From assembly GCF_003390395.1 (NCBI RefSeq), contig NZ_QUOV01000001.1, positions 4,092,001-4,156,000 of the forward strand: DNA of 64,000 nucleotides. The letters are read 5' to 3'. Shown in pieces: positions 1 to 9,440 of this stretch (positions are counted from its first letter, which is position 1; every line of letters starts with the position of its first letter). A program made the position numbers and the translations under genes. This stretch comes from Thalassotalea euphylliae (lineage in GTDB: Bacteria; Pseudomonadota; Gammaproteobacteria; Enterobacterales; Alteromonadaceae). The notes under the pieces were generated by a model, which saw only the letters and a program-made list of their open reading frames with translations, did no database searches and was not told the DNA's origin.

Positions 1-762
1 TCTGGCGTGATTGAGGCTGTGCATGAGCGTAGCTCCGCACTTAGCCGCCCCGATGTTTACGATGGCTTAAAACCCGTCGCCGCCAATATCAGCCAAATCA
101 TTATTGTCACCACGGTACTGCCAGCGTTTAATCCAGATATTATCGATCGCTACATCGTGGCTTGTGTGCAAACCGGCATCAAGCCCGTTATTTTGATGAA
201 TAAAGCGGATCTTATTGACGAAGAGTTAGCGGAAATCGTTGAAGAGCAGCTCGATATTTATCGCGCGATTGGCTACCAAGTGTTATATGCCAGCAGTGAA
301 TCCGGTGATGGCATCAAAGAACTTAGAGCCCAGCTGGTCGATGAAACCAGTATTTTTGTTGGCCAGTCCGGTGTTGGCAAATCCACCTTGGTTAACACGT
401 TAATGCCAGAGCTTGGCTTGTTAACAAAGCAAGTCTCAGAAAACTCGGGGCTCGGTCAACATACGACAACAGTTGCCCGTCTTTATCACTTTGAGCAAGG
501 GGGCGATTTAATTGACTCGCCTGGCATCCGCGAGTTTGGCCTATGGCATTTAAGTCCAGAACAAGTGGCAGATGGTTTTATTGAATTTGACGACTATTTG
601 GGCACCTGCAAATTCCGTGACTGCAAGCATGTTAACGATCCCGGCTGTGCCTTGATTGCCGCCGTTGAAAGTGGCGAGATTCACCCAGAGCGATTGGCGA
701 GCTTCCAGCGCATTGTCGAGAGTTTATCGAGCAATACGCTAACGACCCGTTTTAAAAACTAA
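1..762 (+). CDS. rsgA: Small ribosomal subunit biogenesis GTPase RsgA (5' end outside window)
   Basis: Circularly permuted GTPase that helps mature the 30S ribosomal subunit in the cytosol. The frame is open from base 1, so the start and most of the N-terminal OB domain lie upstream; 253 codons remain of a protein usually near 350 residues. Visible G motifs occur in the permuted order typical of the family: G4 MNKADL, then G1 P-loop GQSGVGKST, then G3 DSPGIREF. The C-terminal zinc-binding knuckle (CKFRDCKH followed by DPGC) is present. It is followed after 63 bases by psd on the same strand, the order also found in enterobacteria. The in-frame GTG at base 7 is not the real start. Confidence 0.95.
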   Translation, partial: SGVIEAVHERSSALSRPDVYDGLKPVAANISQIIIVTTVLPAFNPDIIDRYIVACVQTGIKPVILMNKADLIDEELAEIVEEQLDIYRAIGYQVLYASSESGDGIKELRAQLVDETSIFVGQSGVGKSTLVNTLMPELGLLTKQVSENSGLGQHTTTVARLYHFEQGGDLIDSPGIREFGLWHLSPEQVADGFIEFDDYLGTCKFRDCKHVNDPGCALIAAVESGEIHPERLASFQRIVESLSSNTLTTRFKN

Positions 763-825
763 GCTTAGCCGAACATCAACAGCATTAAATTTAACGAATA
801 AATAAGAAGTAAAGAGGAAGACTCA

Positions 826-1710
826 GTGATAGACAAAATCAAAATTGCCTTTCAATACCTGCTACCGAAGCACGGCATTTCACGCTTGGTCGGCAAATTT
901 GCCGCAGCAGAAGCTGGCTGGTTCACCACACAGGCAATTAAGCACTTTATTAAGGCTTATGACATTAATATGGAAGAGGCCAAGCTAAAGCGCCCTGAAG
1001 ATTTTGCCACCTTTAACGACTTCTTCACCCGCGAGTTAGAAGATGACGCACGTACCATTGACGACAACCCGATGACACTATGTTATCCCGTTGATGGCAC
1101 CATTAGCCAACAAGGTGATATTCAGCAAGGCCAGCTTATTCAAGCAAAAGGCTTTAATTACAGCCTACAATCGCTACTTGGTGGTGATGAAAAAACAGCA
1201 GCGCCTTTTCAAAATGGTAAATTTAGCTGTATCTACTTAGCGCCAAAAGATTACCACCGCATTCACATGCCAATGGATGCCACCTTGCGTGAAATGATTT
1301 ATGTGCCAGGCGAGCTATTTTCGGTAAACCCGTTAACGGCCAACAATGTGCCTAACTTGTTTGCTCGCAATGAGCGCGTGGTAACGATTTTTGATACCCC
1401 GCATGGCTCACTTGCCATGGTATTGGTAGGTGCAACTATTGTTGCGAGTATCGAAACCACTTGGGCGGGCACCATTACGCCGCCTGCAGGCAAAGATATT
1501 TTTAGATGGCAGTATCCAGCGGACGGCGCTGGCGCCATTAAATTTAAAAAAGGTGACGAAATGGGCCGCTTTAAGCTGGGCTCAACCGTTGTTTCAACCT
1601 TCTCGCCTAATATGGTGGAATTTAACAGCCAAGCGCATTCAGGGATGACAACACGTCTAGGTAAGCACTATGCGGATGTGGTTGCTCAATCAGAAGAAGC
1701 AGCCGAATAG
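826..1710 (+). CDS. psd: Phosphatidylserine decarboxylase proenzyme
   Basis: Decarboxylates phosphatidylserine to phosphatidylethanolamine at the inner membrane, the last step of PE synthesis. The 294-residue length is normal. The self-cleavage motif LGST lies at residues 251-254; Ser253 would become the pyruvoyl group at the N-terminus of the small alpha chain. The conserved segment YHRIHMP lies in the beta chain. The start is GTG at 826, preceded by AGAGGAAG about 6 bases upstream, a good ribosome binding site. The gene follows rsgA and precedes a glycerophosphodiesterase by 21 bases, so these three lipid/ribosome genes probably share a transcript. Confidence 0.96.
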   Translation: MIDKIKIAFQYLLPKHGISRLVGKFAAAEAGWFTTQAIKHFIKAYDINMEEAKLKRPEDFATFNDFFTRELEDDARTIDDNPMTLCYPVDGTISQQGDIQQGQLIQAKGFNYSLQSLLGGDEKTAAPFQNGKFSCIYLAPKDYHRIHMPMDATLREMIYVPGELFSVNPLTANNVPNLFARNERVVTIFDTPHGSLAMVLVGATIVASIETTWAGTITPPAGKDIFRWQYPADGAGAIKFKKGDEMGRFKLGSTVVSTFSPNMVEFNSQAHSGMTTRLGKHYADVVAQSEEAAE

Positions 1711-1731
1711 CACATAGCAGGAAGCTCAACT

Positions 1732-2463
1732 ATGCTGGTTATCGCGCACCGAGGTGCTAGTGGTGAATACCCCGAAAATACCCAAATCGCCTTTGAGCAG
1801 GCGATAGCCCAGCAAGCTGATGGCATAGAATTAGACATTCAGTTTCACGCCGAAACTGGCACTTGGTGGTTAATGCACGACCTTTACGTGGACAAAACCA
1901 CCAATGGCCAAGGCCAATTACAAACCCTACCAAATACGCAATTAGCTAAGCTACGCACCAAAGATAACCAGCCCATATTGCAATTAGCGCAAGCGCTCAA
2001 AATCATTAATGGTGCTTGTGTTGTGAACATCGAAGTAAAGATCGCTAATGGCAACGCCACAGAGCTGGCACACATTGCAAAGCACTTAACTGCTGAATTA
2101 CACCTTGTTGTAAAACAAGGGATTTATGATTGGCCAAAACTCTTAATATCGTCATTTAATCACAGCTTCTTAGCTGCTTTAAAGCAACAACAGCAGACGC
2201 TAGCAATTGGTGCCTTAATTGCTCATTGCCCATATGACCTTGCCGCTAGCGCCCAGTCACTTAACGCCAAAAGTATTAACCCAAGTATTGATTGCCTCAA
2301 CAAAGAGCTGGTTGATGACGCTCACCAGCGTGGCTTAGCCGTTTGGGTATATACCGTCGATCGCCCGCAAGATTTAGCATTTTGTGCCCAAATAGGTGTT
2401 GATGCTATTTTTACTAATTATCCCGCAAGAACTCAGCAGTATTTGCAAACTCTGAGGTCCTAG
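1732..2463 (+). CDS. ugpQ: Glycerophosphodiester phosphodiesterase, cytosolic UgpQ type
   Basis: Hydrolyses glycerophosphodiesters (deacylated phospholipids) to glycerol-3-phosphate and an alcohol. The protein of 243 residues lacks a signal peptide, matching cytosolic UgpQ rather than periplasmic GlpQ. The GDPD signature is clear: HRGASGEYPENT at residues 6-17, the metal ligands in GIELDIQ, and catalytic MHD near residue 48. The C-terminal segment has AVWVYTVD and GVDAIFTNYP, as in the family TIM barrel. It lies 21 bases after psd, which suggests co-transcription and a role in phospholipid turnover. UgpQ is the best name, although no ugp transporter genes are nearby. Confidence 0.88.
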   Translation: MLVIAHRGASGEYPENTQIAFEQAIAQQADGIELDIQFHAETGTWWLMHDLYVDKTTNGQGQLQTLPNTQLAKLRTKDNQPILQLAQALKIINGACVVNIEVKIANGNATELAHIAKHLTAELHLVVKQGIYDWPKLLISSFNHSFLAALKQQQQTLAIGALIAHCPYDLAASAQSLNAKSINPSIDCLNKELVDDAHQRGLAVWVYTVDRPQDLAFCAQIGVDAIFTNYPARTQQYLQTLRS

Positions 2464-2555
2464 GATTAATTTCGACCAAGCTAACCTTTCATAAACACTA
2501 TTTATGAAAATAATTTGCTCATTTATTCGGCAGAGGATACGATTAATCTCGTACG

Positions 2556-2570
2556 TGTACTTAATATACA
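2556..2570. promoter_or_regulatory. Candidate BlaI-family operator dyad
   Basis: The sequence TGTA-CTTAATA-TACA forms a symmetric dyad 19 bases upstream of the blaI-like start. BlaI/MecI repressors bind TACA/TGTA half-sites and usually autoregulate, so this is a plausible operator. Other dyads could serve equally well, and the assignment is inference. Confidence 0.4.
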
Positions 2571-2588
2571 AAATGGAAGGAAGTTTAC

Positions 2589-2969
2589 ATGGCGAGAGAT
2601 AAGTCTAGTATCAAGCCGACTGAAGCTGAGCTCACATTGCTCAATGTGTTATGGAAAATAGGCCCAGCAACCGTTCGACAAATACATGAAGCAGTAAGCG
2701 AAACGCAAAAAACTGGCTACACGACTGTACTCAAAATTTTGCAAATCATGCACGAAAAAGCATTGGTGATTCGCGACGAAAGTAATCGTGCTCATGTTTA
2801 TGCCGCCGCGAACAGCGAAACCCAAACACAATCATCGTTGATCAAAGACCTGATCAGTAAAGCTTTTGGTGGTTCAACGTCAAAGCTGGTAATGCGTGCC
2901 TTAAACGAATCAACCAGCAAACAAGAAATTGAAGATATCCGTCAGCTGTTAGACACTTTAGATAAATAA
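2589..2969 (+). CDS. BlaI/MecI/CopY family transcriptional repressor
   Basis: Winged-helix repressor of 126 residues, the usual size for BlaI/MecI. The N-terminal domain has the family features PTEAELTLLNVLW, TVRQIHEAV and GYTTVLKILQIM (recognition helix). The C-terminal part (residues 80-126) is the dimerisation region, where family members are cleaved or released by their sensor partner. A ribosome binding site GGAAGGAAG precedes the ATG. The M56 peptidase with a TonB domain starts 121 bases downstream on the same strand, the standard blaI-blaR1 pairing. No beta-lactamase gene is in the window, so its target is unknown and may be only its own operon. Confidence 0.9.
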   Translation: MARDKSSIKPTEAELTLLNVLWKIGPATVRQIHEAVSETQKTGYTTVLKILQIMHEKALVIRDESNRAHVYAAANSETQTQSSLIKDLISKAFGGSTSKLVMRALNESTSKQEIEDIRQLLDTLDK

Positions 2970-3090
2970 CACGAAAAGTTAAAATAACAGCAATACTTAA
3001 TAAGTAATGCTTGATATGTACTACTTTTAAGCGAACGGGCACACAACAATATCGTTAATACAAATTAAAAATATTGCGAATTAGAGCAAC

Positions 3091-5190
3091 ATGATATCAA
3101 CACTGATCACTAACAGTCCTGAGGTTCAAGCGTTTACACAAGCGCTGACCATGACATTGCTACACTTTCTGTGGCAAGGGCTAGTGATAGCTGGTGTGCT
3201 AAAAATTGCATTGTCACTGATTTCAGTGCAGCGTTCTAGATTGCGATACGGGTTAAGTTGTTTAGCCATGGGGGTAAATTTATTACTTCCCATAGCGACT
3301 TTTAACTATTTATTCCAGCCATCGAATAGCTCGATTCTCAGCCCAACAAACTCTATGCCCATTGCGCAATTCCAACATGTATTGCAACAACAGCATGGGG
3401 TGACTTGGTACAGCCAAAGCCTTGACTATTTGCCGTATCTATCCGTCGCTTGGTTTGTTTGTGTGCTGTTCTTAACCAGCAAGCTGTTAATTGAAGTAAC
3501 GACTACGGGGCGGTTAGCACGTAATCAAACAATACCAACAGATCCCAAACTATTAGCAAGGTTTAGTGAACTCGCAGCGCAAATTGGGCTAAACCATACC
3601 CCACGTTTAGTTATTTCACTGAAAGCACAAGTACCAATGGCTATCGGCTGGCTAAAACCCGTTGTACTGATGCCTGCACAAATGCTAATGGGGCTAAACC
3701 AAGCACAGTTAGAAATGCTACTACTGCACGAACTGGCCCATATTCGCCGTTATGATTACCTTGTTAACTTCCTGCAAACACTGATCGAAATATTATTATT
3801 CTTCCATCCCGCGGTGATCTGGGTGTCTAAGCAAATGCGCCAAGAACGTGAATATTGTACTGATGACATTGCCGTGGCGCATTGTGGCAATGCTGTTGCT
3901 TATGCTCACACCTTGGCCGACACGGCGTCATTATGCCAGAGCCACCATTGTCAGAACCATCGCCATGAGACTATTCCAGCGATGGCCGTGGCGGCATCTG
4001 GCGGCGATTTAAAAGCACGCGTGGTTCGTTTAGTTGATCATTCTTGTACTAACGAACAAGCCCCTGGGCGATTGCTTGCTGCACTGGTCATTATTGGCTC
4101 GCTGCTAGTGTTAAGCATTAAGCAGCTAGTGAATTCACCCTTGCTAGAAATATCAGGTCTAAAAGTGGCTGCTTTTTCAGATAGCTATGGCCAATCTTCA
4201 GGTTATAACAGCCACCAACAAAGCTTTAACGACGCTACGCTGAAACAAGACTCTATTGCTGGTCACTTATTGGCAGATCATTTATTGGCTCTGCCGAGCT
4301 GGTCGGCAAAAACAGAATTGAACTTGCAACAAGACAAAAACCAAGAGCAATCGTTATTCGCTTCAGCTCCCAAAATGGAAAAAGAGCAGCAAAACGACCA
4401 GCAAAGCAAGGACGCAACGGCTTCTCTTTTACGCGAACACGCCCTCAGTGAAATTGCCTTAGCATCGCCAAGGAAAGAACAAAAAGAACAAAAATCACTT
4501 GCTAGCGAAGAGCTGCCTAGCGCTAATCCAAATATTAAAACAGCAGCAACTCATTTGAACATCGACGCGAACACTAACATCGACGTAAATGCTAACGCAT
4601 ATGGGCAACAGAGAGTCGAAAGCTCTGAGATAAATAAATCGAGCGCCCCAGCGACAGCACTGTTAGCATCAACAAGCATTAGGTCAGACGGTGAGCAAAA
4701 CCCATTGGCTCAGTCTTCAGTCATTAATGAAAATGATAGCATCGGCACAACTGAAAATAGCTTAGCTAATGATGATAGTGAACACGTTACGCTAGCCAAA
4801 ATCGTACCTACATTGAGCAGTCCACATCAGTCACTGTTTGAAGCTCCGGTATCAAAAGTAAGCTTATTTGAACAACGCTACCAGCGCACTCCTACCCCAC
4901 AATCGGATGTCATTCAAAACTTGGCGCCTGCCAAACTGATGAATGCCATTGATCCTCGTTATCCATCAGTCGCTAAACGAAAAGGAATTGAACTTGATGT
5001 GCAAGTCAACTTCACCATCGATGAATTTGGTCGAGTGACTGATATTGAATTTGAGCAGCAAAGCAAGCTTAGCTATTTCCGCTCGGCAATTATTAGTGCA
5101 ATCGAGCAATGGCGTTTTGAGCCTGCTCGCGCAAATGGCGAACCAGTAGACAGTAAAATGTCAAAAATTTTCTCATTTAGTATGAGCTAA
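3091..5190 (+). CDS. BlaR1-like M56 metallopeptidase with C-terminal TonB domain
   Basis: Membrane sensor-protease paired with the BlaI-type repressor upstream. The N-terminal part has several hydrophobic helices (roughly residues 15-45, 50-75 and 115-135), then the zinc motif HELAH at residues 213-217 with the downstream glutamate in QEREYCTDD. A further membrane segment lies near 326-346. Residues about 350-610 are a Gln/Asn/Ser-rich, low-complexity, presumably periplasmic linker. The C-terminus (about 620-699) is a TonB-like domain with DPRYPSVAKRKGIE and IEQWRFEPARANG. A penicillin-binding sensor domain, as in BlaR1/MecR1, is absent. The TonB ending suggests sensing or coupling at the envelope rather than beta-lactam detection, but the ligand is unknown. 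Confidence 0.85.
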   Translation: MISTLITNSPEVQAFTQALTMTLLHFLWQGLVIAGVLKIALSLISVQRSRLRYGLSCLAMGVNLLLPIATFNYLFQPSNSSILSPTNSMPIAQFQHVLQQQHGVTWYSQSLDYLPYLSVAWFVCVLFLTSKLLIEVTTTGRLARNQTIPTDPKLLARFSELAAQIGLNHTPRLVISLKAQVPMAIGWLKPVVLMPAQMLMGLNQAQLEMLLLHELAHIRRYDYLVNFLQTLIEILLFFHPAVIWVSKQMRQEREYCTDDIAVAHCGNAVAYAHTLADTASLCQSHHCQNHRHETIPAMAVAASGGDLKARVVRLVDHSCTNEQAPGRLLAALVIIGSLLVLSIKQLVNSPLLEISGLKVAAFSDSYGQSSGYNSHQQSFNDATLKQDSIAGHLLADHLLALPSWSAKTELNLQQDKNQEQSLFASAPKMEKEQQNDQQSKDATASLLREHALSEIALASPRKEQKEQKSLASEELPSANPNIKTAATHLNIDANTNIDVNANAYGQQRVESSEINKSSAPATALLASTSIRSDGEQNPLAQSSVINENDSIGTTENSLANDDSEHVTLAKIVPTLSSPHQSLFEAPVSKVSLFEQRYQRTPTPQSDVIQNLAPAKLMNAIDPRYPSVAKRKGIELDVQVNFTIDEFGRVTDIEFEQQSKLSYFRSAIISAIEQWRFEPARANGEPVDSKMSKIFSFSMS

Positions 5191-5205
5191 AGTTGGCGCG
5201 TTTGA

Positions 5206-5261
5206 TTGAGCTAGCACTACCGTCAGCTAGCTCAAATTGCTTTGGTTAGAGAGCTCTAACC
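5206..5261. terminator. Two hairpins between convergent genes
   Basis: A 10-bp stem TTGAGCTAGC/GCTAGCTCAA with a 10-base loop (5206-5235) is followed by an 8-bp stem GGTTAGAG/CTCTAACC (5244-5261). They lie between the 3' ends of the M56-TonB gene and the CpxP-like gene. No clear U-tract follows, so termination activity is only a guess. Confidence 0.4.
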
Positions 5262-5265
5262 TCTA

Positions 5266-5772
5266 TTAGCTTCGCTCTGAACTTCTACGAGCTTTACGTT
5301 TTTCCTGAAATGCTTGCCATTTCGTTTGTTGCTCTGGCGTTAACACTTGAAAAATAGCATGACGAGTTTTCGCTTTTTGCAGTGCGAGTTGTGCAAAAGT
5401 CTCATGATATTGTAGATAAGTGGCGCTGAAAGCTGTTTCATCAAATTCACTACCCGATTGCTGATTTTTAACCTCTGCTTTAAACGCCTTCATTGCCGTG
5501 CGAAGAGGTTCGTTTTCTGTTTTGCTTTGGCGGCGAATTTCTTTAATTTGAGCAACCTGCTCATCACTCAAATCAAGATAGCGCGTCATTTTCCTCAACA
5601 GCTTTACACCGTATTGCCCCTGCTTCATGCGATGACCGCTATGTACCTTTTTATGCTGGTGTTCGTAGCCTTGTTGATGCTCATCGCTAAACGCAGCAGG
5701 AGCTGCCAGTAAACCTAACGCTGTAAATAACGCTGCTGCCTTAACTGTTGTTTTTCTCATTGCTGTTGTCAT
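5266..5772 (-). CDS. cpxP: CpxP/Spy-family periplasmic protein
   Basis: Small periplasmic stress chaperone and probable inhibitor of the CpxA sensor kinase, encoded divergently. I choose ATG at 5772 (168 residues), because GAGAGG lies 6 bases upstream; an upstream TTG would add eight residues without a better site. The N-terminus is a signal peptide (MTTAMRKTTVKAAALFTALG, then LLAAPAAFS). The mature part is His/Gln/Lys rich, then carries LTxxQ-type repeats: LDLSDEQVAQIKEI and VLTPEQQTKWQAF, the hallmark of CpxP/Spy. The divergent CpxR box at 5890-5904 supports Cpx control. It could be Spy rather than CpxP by sequence; the position favours CpxP. Confidence 0.85.
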   Translation of the reverse strand: MTTAMRKTTVKAAALFTALGLLAAPAAFSDEHQQGYEHQHKKVHSGHRMKQGQYGVKLLRKMTRYLDLSDEQVAQIKEIRRQSKTENEPLRTAMKAFKAEVKNQQSGSEFDETAFSATYLQYHETFAQLALQKAKTRHAIFQVLTPEQQTKWQAFQEKRKARRSSERS

Positions 5773-5889
5773 CTTATGCCTCTCAATCTGTTTCAAGTAT
5801 TAGGGGCTAATGAATTATTAAATAAAAGTCAGCAGCCCCTAGTTCAAATTCAGTATAAAAACTGCAATGCAAAGATGCGCAAAGCCAGT

Positions 5890-5904
5890 GTAAAACTGTG
5901 TAAA
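5890..5904. promoter_or_regulatory. CpxR binding box GTAAA-N5-GTAAA
   Basis: A perfect match to the known CpxR consensus, two GTAAA half-sites separated by five bases (ACTGT), in the divergent region between the cpxP-like gene and cpxR. It sits 70 bases before cpxR and 117 bases before cpxP, so it could activate both directions, as in enterobacteria. Confidence 0.8.
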
Positions 5905-5973
5905 GATAACAATCGTTGGATTAATAAACTGATAAAATGATGGCTATCGACAATGGGGTAATACCAAAACGTT

Positions 5974-6675
5974 ATGACAAAGCATATCTTGATTATTGAT
6001 GATGATATTGAATTAAGTGAGCTGCTCACTAGTTATTTATCTGCAGAAGGCTTCACTATCACTTGCCGTCACGATGGCGCCAGTGGTTTAGCAAAAGCCT
6101 TTGATCAGGATATCGACTTGATTTTGCTCGATGTTATGATGCCTAAGTTGAATGGCTTTGATGTCTTAAAAGCCCTGGGCGGTAAACACCATATCCCCAT
6201 TCTAATGCTGACCGCCAAAGGGGATGACAGTGATCGTATTCTCGGTCTTGAATTAGGGGCCGACGACTACCTACCTAAGCCTTTTCACCATCAAGAGTTG
6301 CTTGCTCGCATCAAGGCGATATTTAGACGTATTGATATCACTCAGCAACAAACAGGCACAGGGCACGTACTCAATGTTAATGGTGTACTCATTGACAATG
6401 CGACACGTCAGGTTAAATGTGAAGAACAACTTATTGAACTAACCGGCACGGAATTCGAAATTTTATTCGAGTTGATGACGCAAAACAGCGTGATTGTCAG
6501 TAAAGAGCAACTTTCAGAGCAAGTACTAGGGCGAAAGCTTAGTCCATTTGATCGCAGTATTGATATGCATGTCAGTAATATTCGCCGTAAATTAAGCCAA
6601 TATACGAGTGACGACAAGATTAAAACCGTACGCGGCTCAGGTTATATATTTTTAGCAGGAGAGTCGCTTGTATAG
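5974..6675 (+). CDS. cpxR: Envelope-stress response regulator CpxR
   Basis: OmpR/PhoB-class response regulator of the Cpx envelope stress system. The receiver domain has the acidic pair IDDDIEL near residues 8-14, phosphoacceptor Asp53 in LLLDVMMPK, the switch Thr in LMLTAKG, and Lys in YLPKPF. The winged-helix DNA-binding domain (about 130-228) ends with KTVRGSGYIF. The length of 233 residues is typical. It is transcribed away from the CpxP-like gene across a CpxR box and overlaps cpxA by 8 bases, so the pair is translationally coupled. Confidence 0.93.
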   Translation: MTKHILIIDDDIELSELLTSYLSAEGFTITCRHDGASGLAKAFDQDIDLILLDVMMPKLNGFDVLKALGGKHHIPILMLTAKGDDSDRILGLELGADDYLPKPFHHQELLARIKAIFRRIDITQQQTGTGHVLNVNGVLIDNATRQVKCEEQLIELTGTEFEILFELMTQNSVIVSKEQLSEQVLGRKLSPFDRSIDMHVSNIRRKLSQYTSDDKIKTVRGSGYIFLAGESLV

Positions 6676-8089
6676 CCTTACCAAGACGAATGTGATTAGT
6701 GGTATTCGCCGCCACTTGAGCTCCATCAAAGTAAAGCTGTTTCTCTGGTTTTGGATTGTCACCATTTGTGCAATTGCCGCCACGCGATTCGTTTCTATTC
6801 AATTGAGCCAGCAGTATGTAGAAATTGATACAGATAAAGGCGATTTGCGCCGGCTAACGCGAATCACTGATGTCATACATCAAGCTCAGCCCAGAAATTT
6901 GGCAAAGTTTATTCACGACAATCGTCACCGCCGAACCAAGCGCAGTTTTAAACATTTAATGGTTAAGCCGCTGAACAACAATCAACCTGTCATAGGCGGT
7001 CATCCTGAACATCCGTACGTAAACCAGTTTATTCAGGCAAATGTATTTGATAACACCACGACTTGGATATTTCCACATTCACAAATCACGGGGCCTGTAC
7101 AACTAGAGGTACGCGGCCAACAGTATTTAGCCTTTTACAAACGCCACACCAGCCGTATTCGCACCATAGGCTTTTTTATGCAGCAATTACCTTATTGGGC
7201 AAGAATTGGTACGCCAGTCATTGTCAGTTTTGCGCTATGTTGGCTGCTCGCTCGCTCACTCAGCAGGCCATTGTCAAACATCACTAGAGTGGCTGACCGT
7301 TTTGGTCAAGGAGACTTAGCCGTTCGAGTAGAAAATGACGATAAACGCAGTGATGAATTAGGCACACTCGCCAAAGCCTTTAATCAAATGGCGGATAAGC
7401 TATCTGACAACGTCTCAGCGCATCAACGTTTGCTCGGCGATGTCTCGCACGAGTTACGCTCGCCATTAACCCGATTACAAATGGCATTAGCACTTGCGCA
7501 AAAACACAAGGACGATCACGAAACCTTAGAGCAATACATTGCGCGCAGTGAGCGCGAAGTCGCTCGTTTAGATGAAATGATCGAACATGTACTTACCTTA
7601 TCTCGCCTTGAAAATAGTGCTCAAGCGATAAGTAAACAGCCCTGCCACCTTAAGCCTTTACTCGATCATTTAGTCGATGACGGTAACTTCCTTGGCCAAG
7701 ATAAGCAGGTTCAAGTCAACCTTAATGCCTTAGGCAACCCGCAATTAAACCTTGATGAAGCCCTTATAGCGAGTGCCGTAGGAAACATTATTTGTAATGC
7801 TATTAAGTACTCACCATCAGCGAGTAAGGTGCTAGTTGAACTAACCGAAACTGCCGAGCACGTTGTGATCAGTGTCATTGATCAAGGTAATGGCGTGCCT
7901 GATTTAGTACTTAGTAAGTTGTTTGAACCTTTCTATCGAGTCGCTTCTGCCCGTGATAGGTTAACAGGTGGCACAGGATTAGGATTGGCAATTGCTAAGC
8001 AAGCAGTGCTAGCTCACCGCGGTGAAATTTCCGCAAAAAATAATAGTGAAGGCGGCTTAACGGTCACTATCTGCCTACCTAAGGTTTAG
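6668..8089 (+). CDS. cpxA: Sensor histidine kinase CpxA
   Basis: Inner-membrane sensor kinase/phosphatase for CpxR. The start is TTG at 6668, overlapping the cpxR stop; AGGAGA lies 5 bases before it, which supports this rare start over the in-frame GTG at 6692. Two membrane segments (about residues 22-45 and 180-200) bracket a periplasmic sensor domain of about 135 residues rich in His/Arg. Then follow HAMP (RPLSNITRVADRFG region), HisKA with His261 in GDVSHELRSP, and an HATPase domain with N box GNIICNAIKYSP, DQGNGVP and GGTGLGLAI. The 473-residue length is near the family norm. Its likely negative regulator is the CpxP-like protein encoded divergently. Confidence 0.92.
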   Translation: MYSLTKTNVISGIRRHLSSIKVKLFLWFWIVTICAIAATRFVSIQLSQQYVEIDTDKGDLRRLTRITDVIHQAQPRNLAKFIHDNRHRRTKRSFKHLMVKPLNNNQPVIGGHPEHPYVNQFIQANVFDNTTTWIFPHSQITGPVQLEVRGQQYLAFYKRHTSRIRTIGFFMQQLPYWARIGTPVIVSFALCWLLARSLSRPLSNITRVADRFGQGDLAVRVENDDKRSDELGTLAKAFNQMADKLSDNVSAHQRLLGDVSHELRSPLTRLQMALALAQKHKDDHETLEQYIARSEREVARLDEMIEHVLTLSRLENSAQAISKQPCHLKPLLDHLVDDGNFLGQDKQVQVNLNALGNPQLNLDEALIASAVGNIICNAIKYSPSASKVLVELTETAEHVVISVIDQGNGVPDLVLSKLFEPFYRVASARDRLTGGTGLGLAIAKQAVLAHRGEISAKNNSEGGLTVTICLPKV

Positions 8090-8205
8090 TCAGGGCGTGT
8101 TGACCATATAATGAACTTTGAATAAAACCGAATAGATCGGCAAATAGCTCATTGAAGTGTGCGTAAATTGGGGCATAAATGGGGACGTAAATTTAACAGA
8201 TTGCA

Positions 8206-9339
8206 ATGCTGTTTTTTTCAACAAAATTGCGTAACATAATGCAGGCATTTCACAATATTAATAACAATATGAAAGATTTACTGGCAGGATTACTCGCAAT
8301 TTCTATGACGCTATTATCAGTAAAGGCATCAGCCATGAGCTCACCTTGGTCGATTACCTCAGAGCAAGAGCTTACCACTCGCTACGAGCGGGAAATAAAA
8401 AGCTTTTGGCAAACTGGCCAATTTAGCCAATTTAGCGGTGTTGACGACATTAATATTCGTTATGCGCAATTTGTATCGCCTAATCGCGACAAATGTTTAG
8501 TACTAGTGCCAGGGCGCTCTGAAGGTTATTTGAAGTACCAAGAACTCGCTTTTGATCTTACCAATGCGGGCTACAACTTATTTATCATCGATCACCGTGG
8601 CCAAGGGTTATCTGGGCGCATGCAAGCAGATCAACACAAAGGCTATGTCGCTATGTTTGATCATTACAGCGACGACCTCCACTACTTCGTAAGTAACATC
8701 GTTCAGACACAATGCCAACAAGATATCTATTTGCTTGCTCACTCCATGGGTGGAGCAATCAGCGCGCGTTATATGCAGCGCTACCAAACGCCAATTAAAG
8801 CCGCAGTATTAGCCTCGCCAATGATTGCAATAAACAGCGGCGGCATCCCGAATTGGCTCGGCGAATTTATTATTAGCGGCGGTGATACCTTATCTAAATG
8901 GTTGAGCGATGACTCTTGGTATTTTCTTGGTCAAGATGGTTACAGCAGCAGGCCGTTTGCCGACAATGCGTTGATGCAATCTTCTGTGCGCTATGAAATT
9001 TTTACTAACCTATACCAATCGACGCCTGAGTTGCAGTTGGGTGGTGTCACCTTCCGCTGGTTGGATGAAGCAGTAAAAGCGAATAAAGACATATTTGCCG
9101 ATATCAATAAACTAACCACGCCGACCCTAGTACTTCAAGCTGGCAGTGATACGGTTGTTGATAATAGTGCTCAGGATGACTTCTGCCGAGCATTGCATGC
9201 AGCTCACCCGCAGTCATGCCCCAATGGCAAACCAGAAGTCATTGCTGGCGCTCGCCATGAAATCTTTTTTGAGCTAGATGAATACCGTGTTGATGGTATT
9301 GTTAAAACCCTTAACTGGTTCGAGCAAGTAAACAACTAA
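8206..9339 (+). CDS. Alpha/beta hydrolase, lysophospholipase (PldB-like)
   Basis: Serine hydrolase of the monoglyceride lipase/lysophospholipase type. The nucleophile elbow is AHSMGGA, the oxyanion-side motif DHRGQGLSGR is intact, Asp is in LQAGSDTVVDN, and His in GARHEIFF. An internal Met at 8269 begins a plausible signal peptide (MKDLLAGLLAISMTLLSVKA), so the true start may be 8269 rather than 8206 and the enzyme may be exported; neither site has a good ribosome binding site. It stands alone between cpxA (117 bases upstream) and trmL. Substrate cannot be read from the sequence; the family acts on lysophospholipids or monoacylglycerols. Confidence 0.8.
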   Translation: MLFFSTKLRNIMQAFHNINNNMKDLLAGLLAISMTLLSVKASAMSSPWSITSEQELTTRYEREIKSFWQTGQFSQFSGVDDINIRYAQFVSPNRDKCLVLVPGRSEGYLKYQELAFDLTNAGYNLFIIDHRGQGLSGRMQADQHKGYVAMFDHYSDDLHYFVSNIVQTQCQQDIYLLAHSMGGAISARYMQRYQTPIKAAVLASPMIAINSGGIPNWLGEFIISGGDTLSKWLSDDSWYFLGQDGYSSRPFADNALMQSSVRYEIFTNLYQSTPELQLGGVTFRWLDEAVKANKDIFADINKLTTPTLVLQAGSDTVVDNSAQDDFCRALHAAHPQSCPNGKPEVIAGARHEIFFELDEYRVDGIVKTLNWFEQVNN

Positions 9340-9440
9340 TACCGATTTGGTGCAATACGCCCTAAATAAAACGAGCCATTAACTTAAGCGGCGGATTAAC
9401 GATATAATGCGTCGCAGTATTCGCTTATTGATTATTTGTT

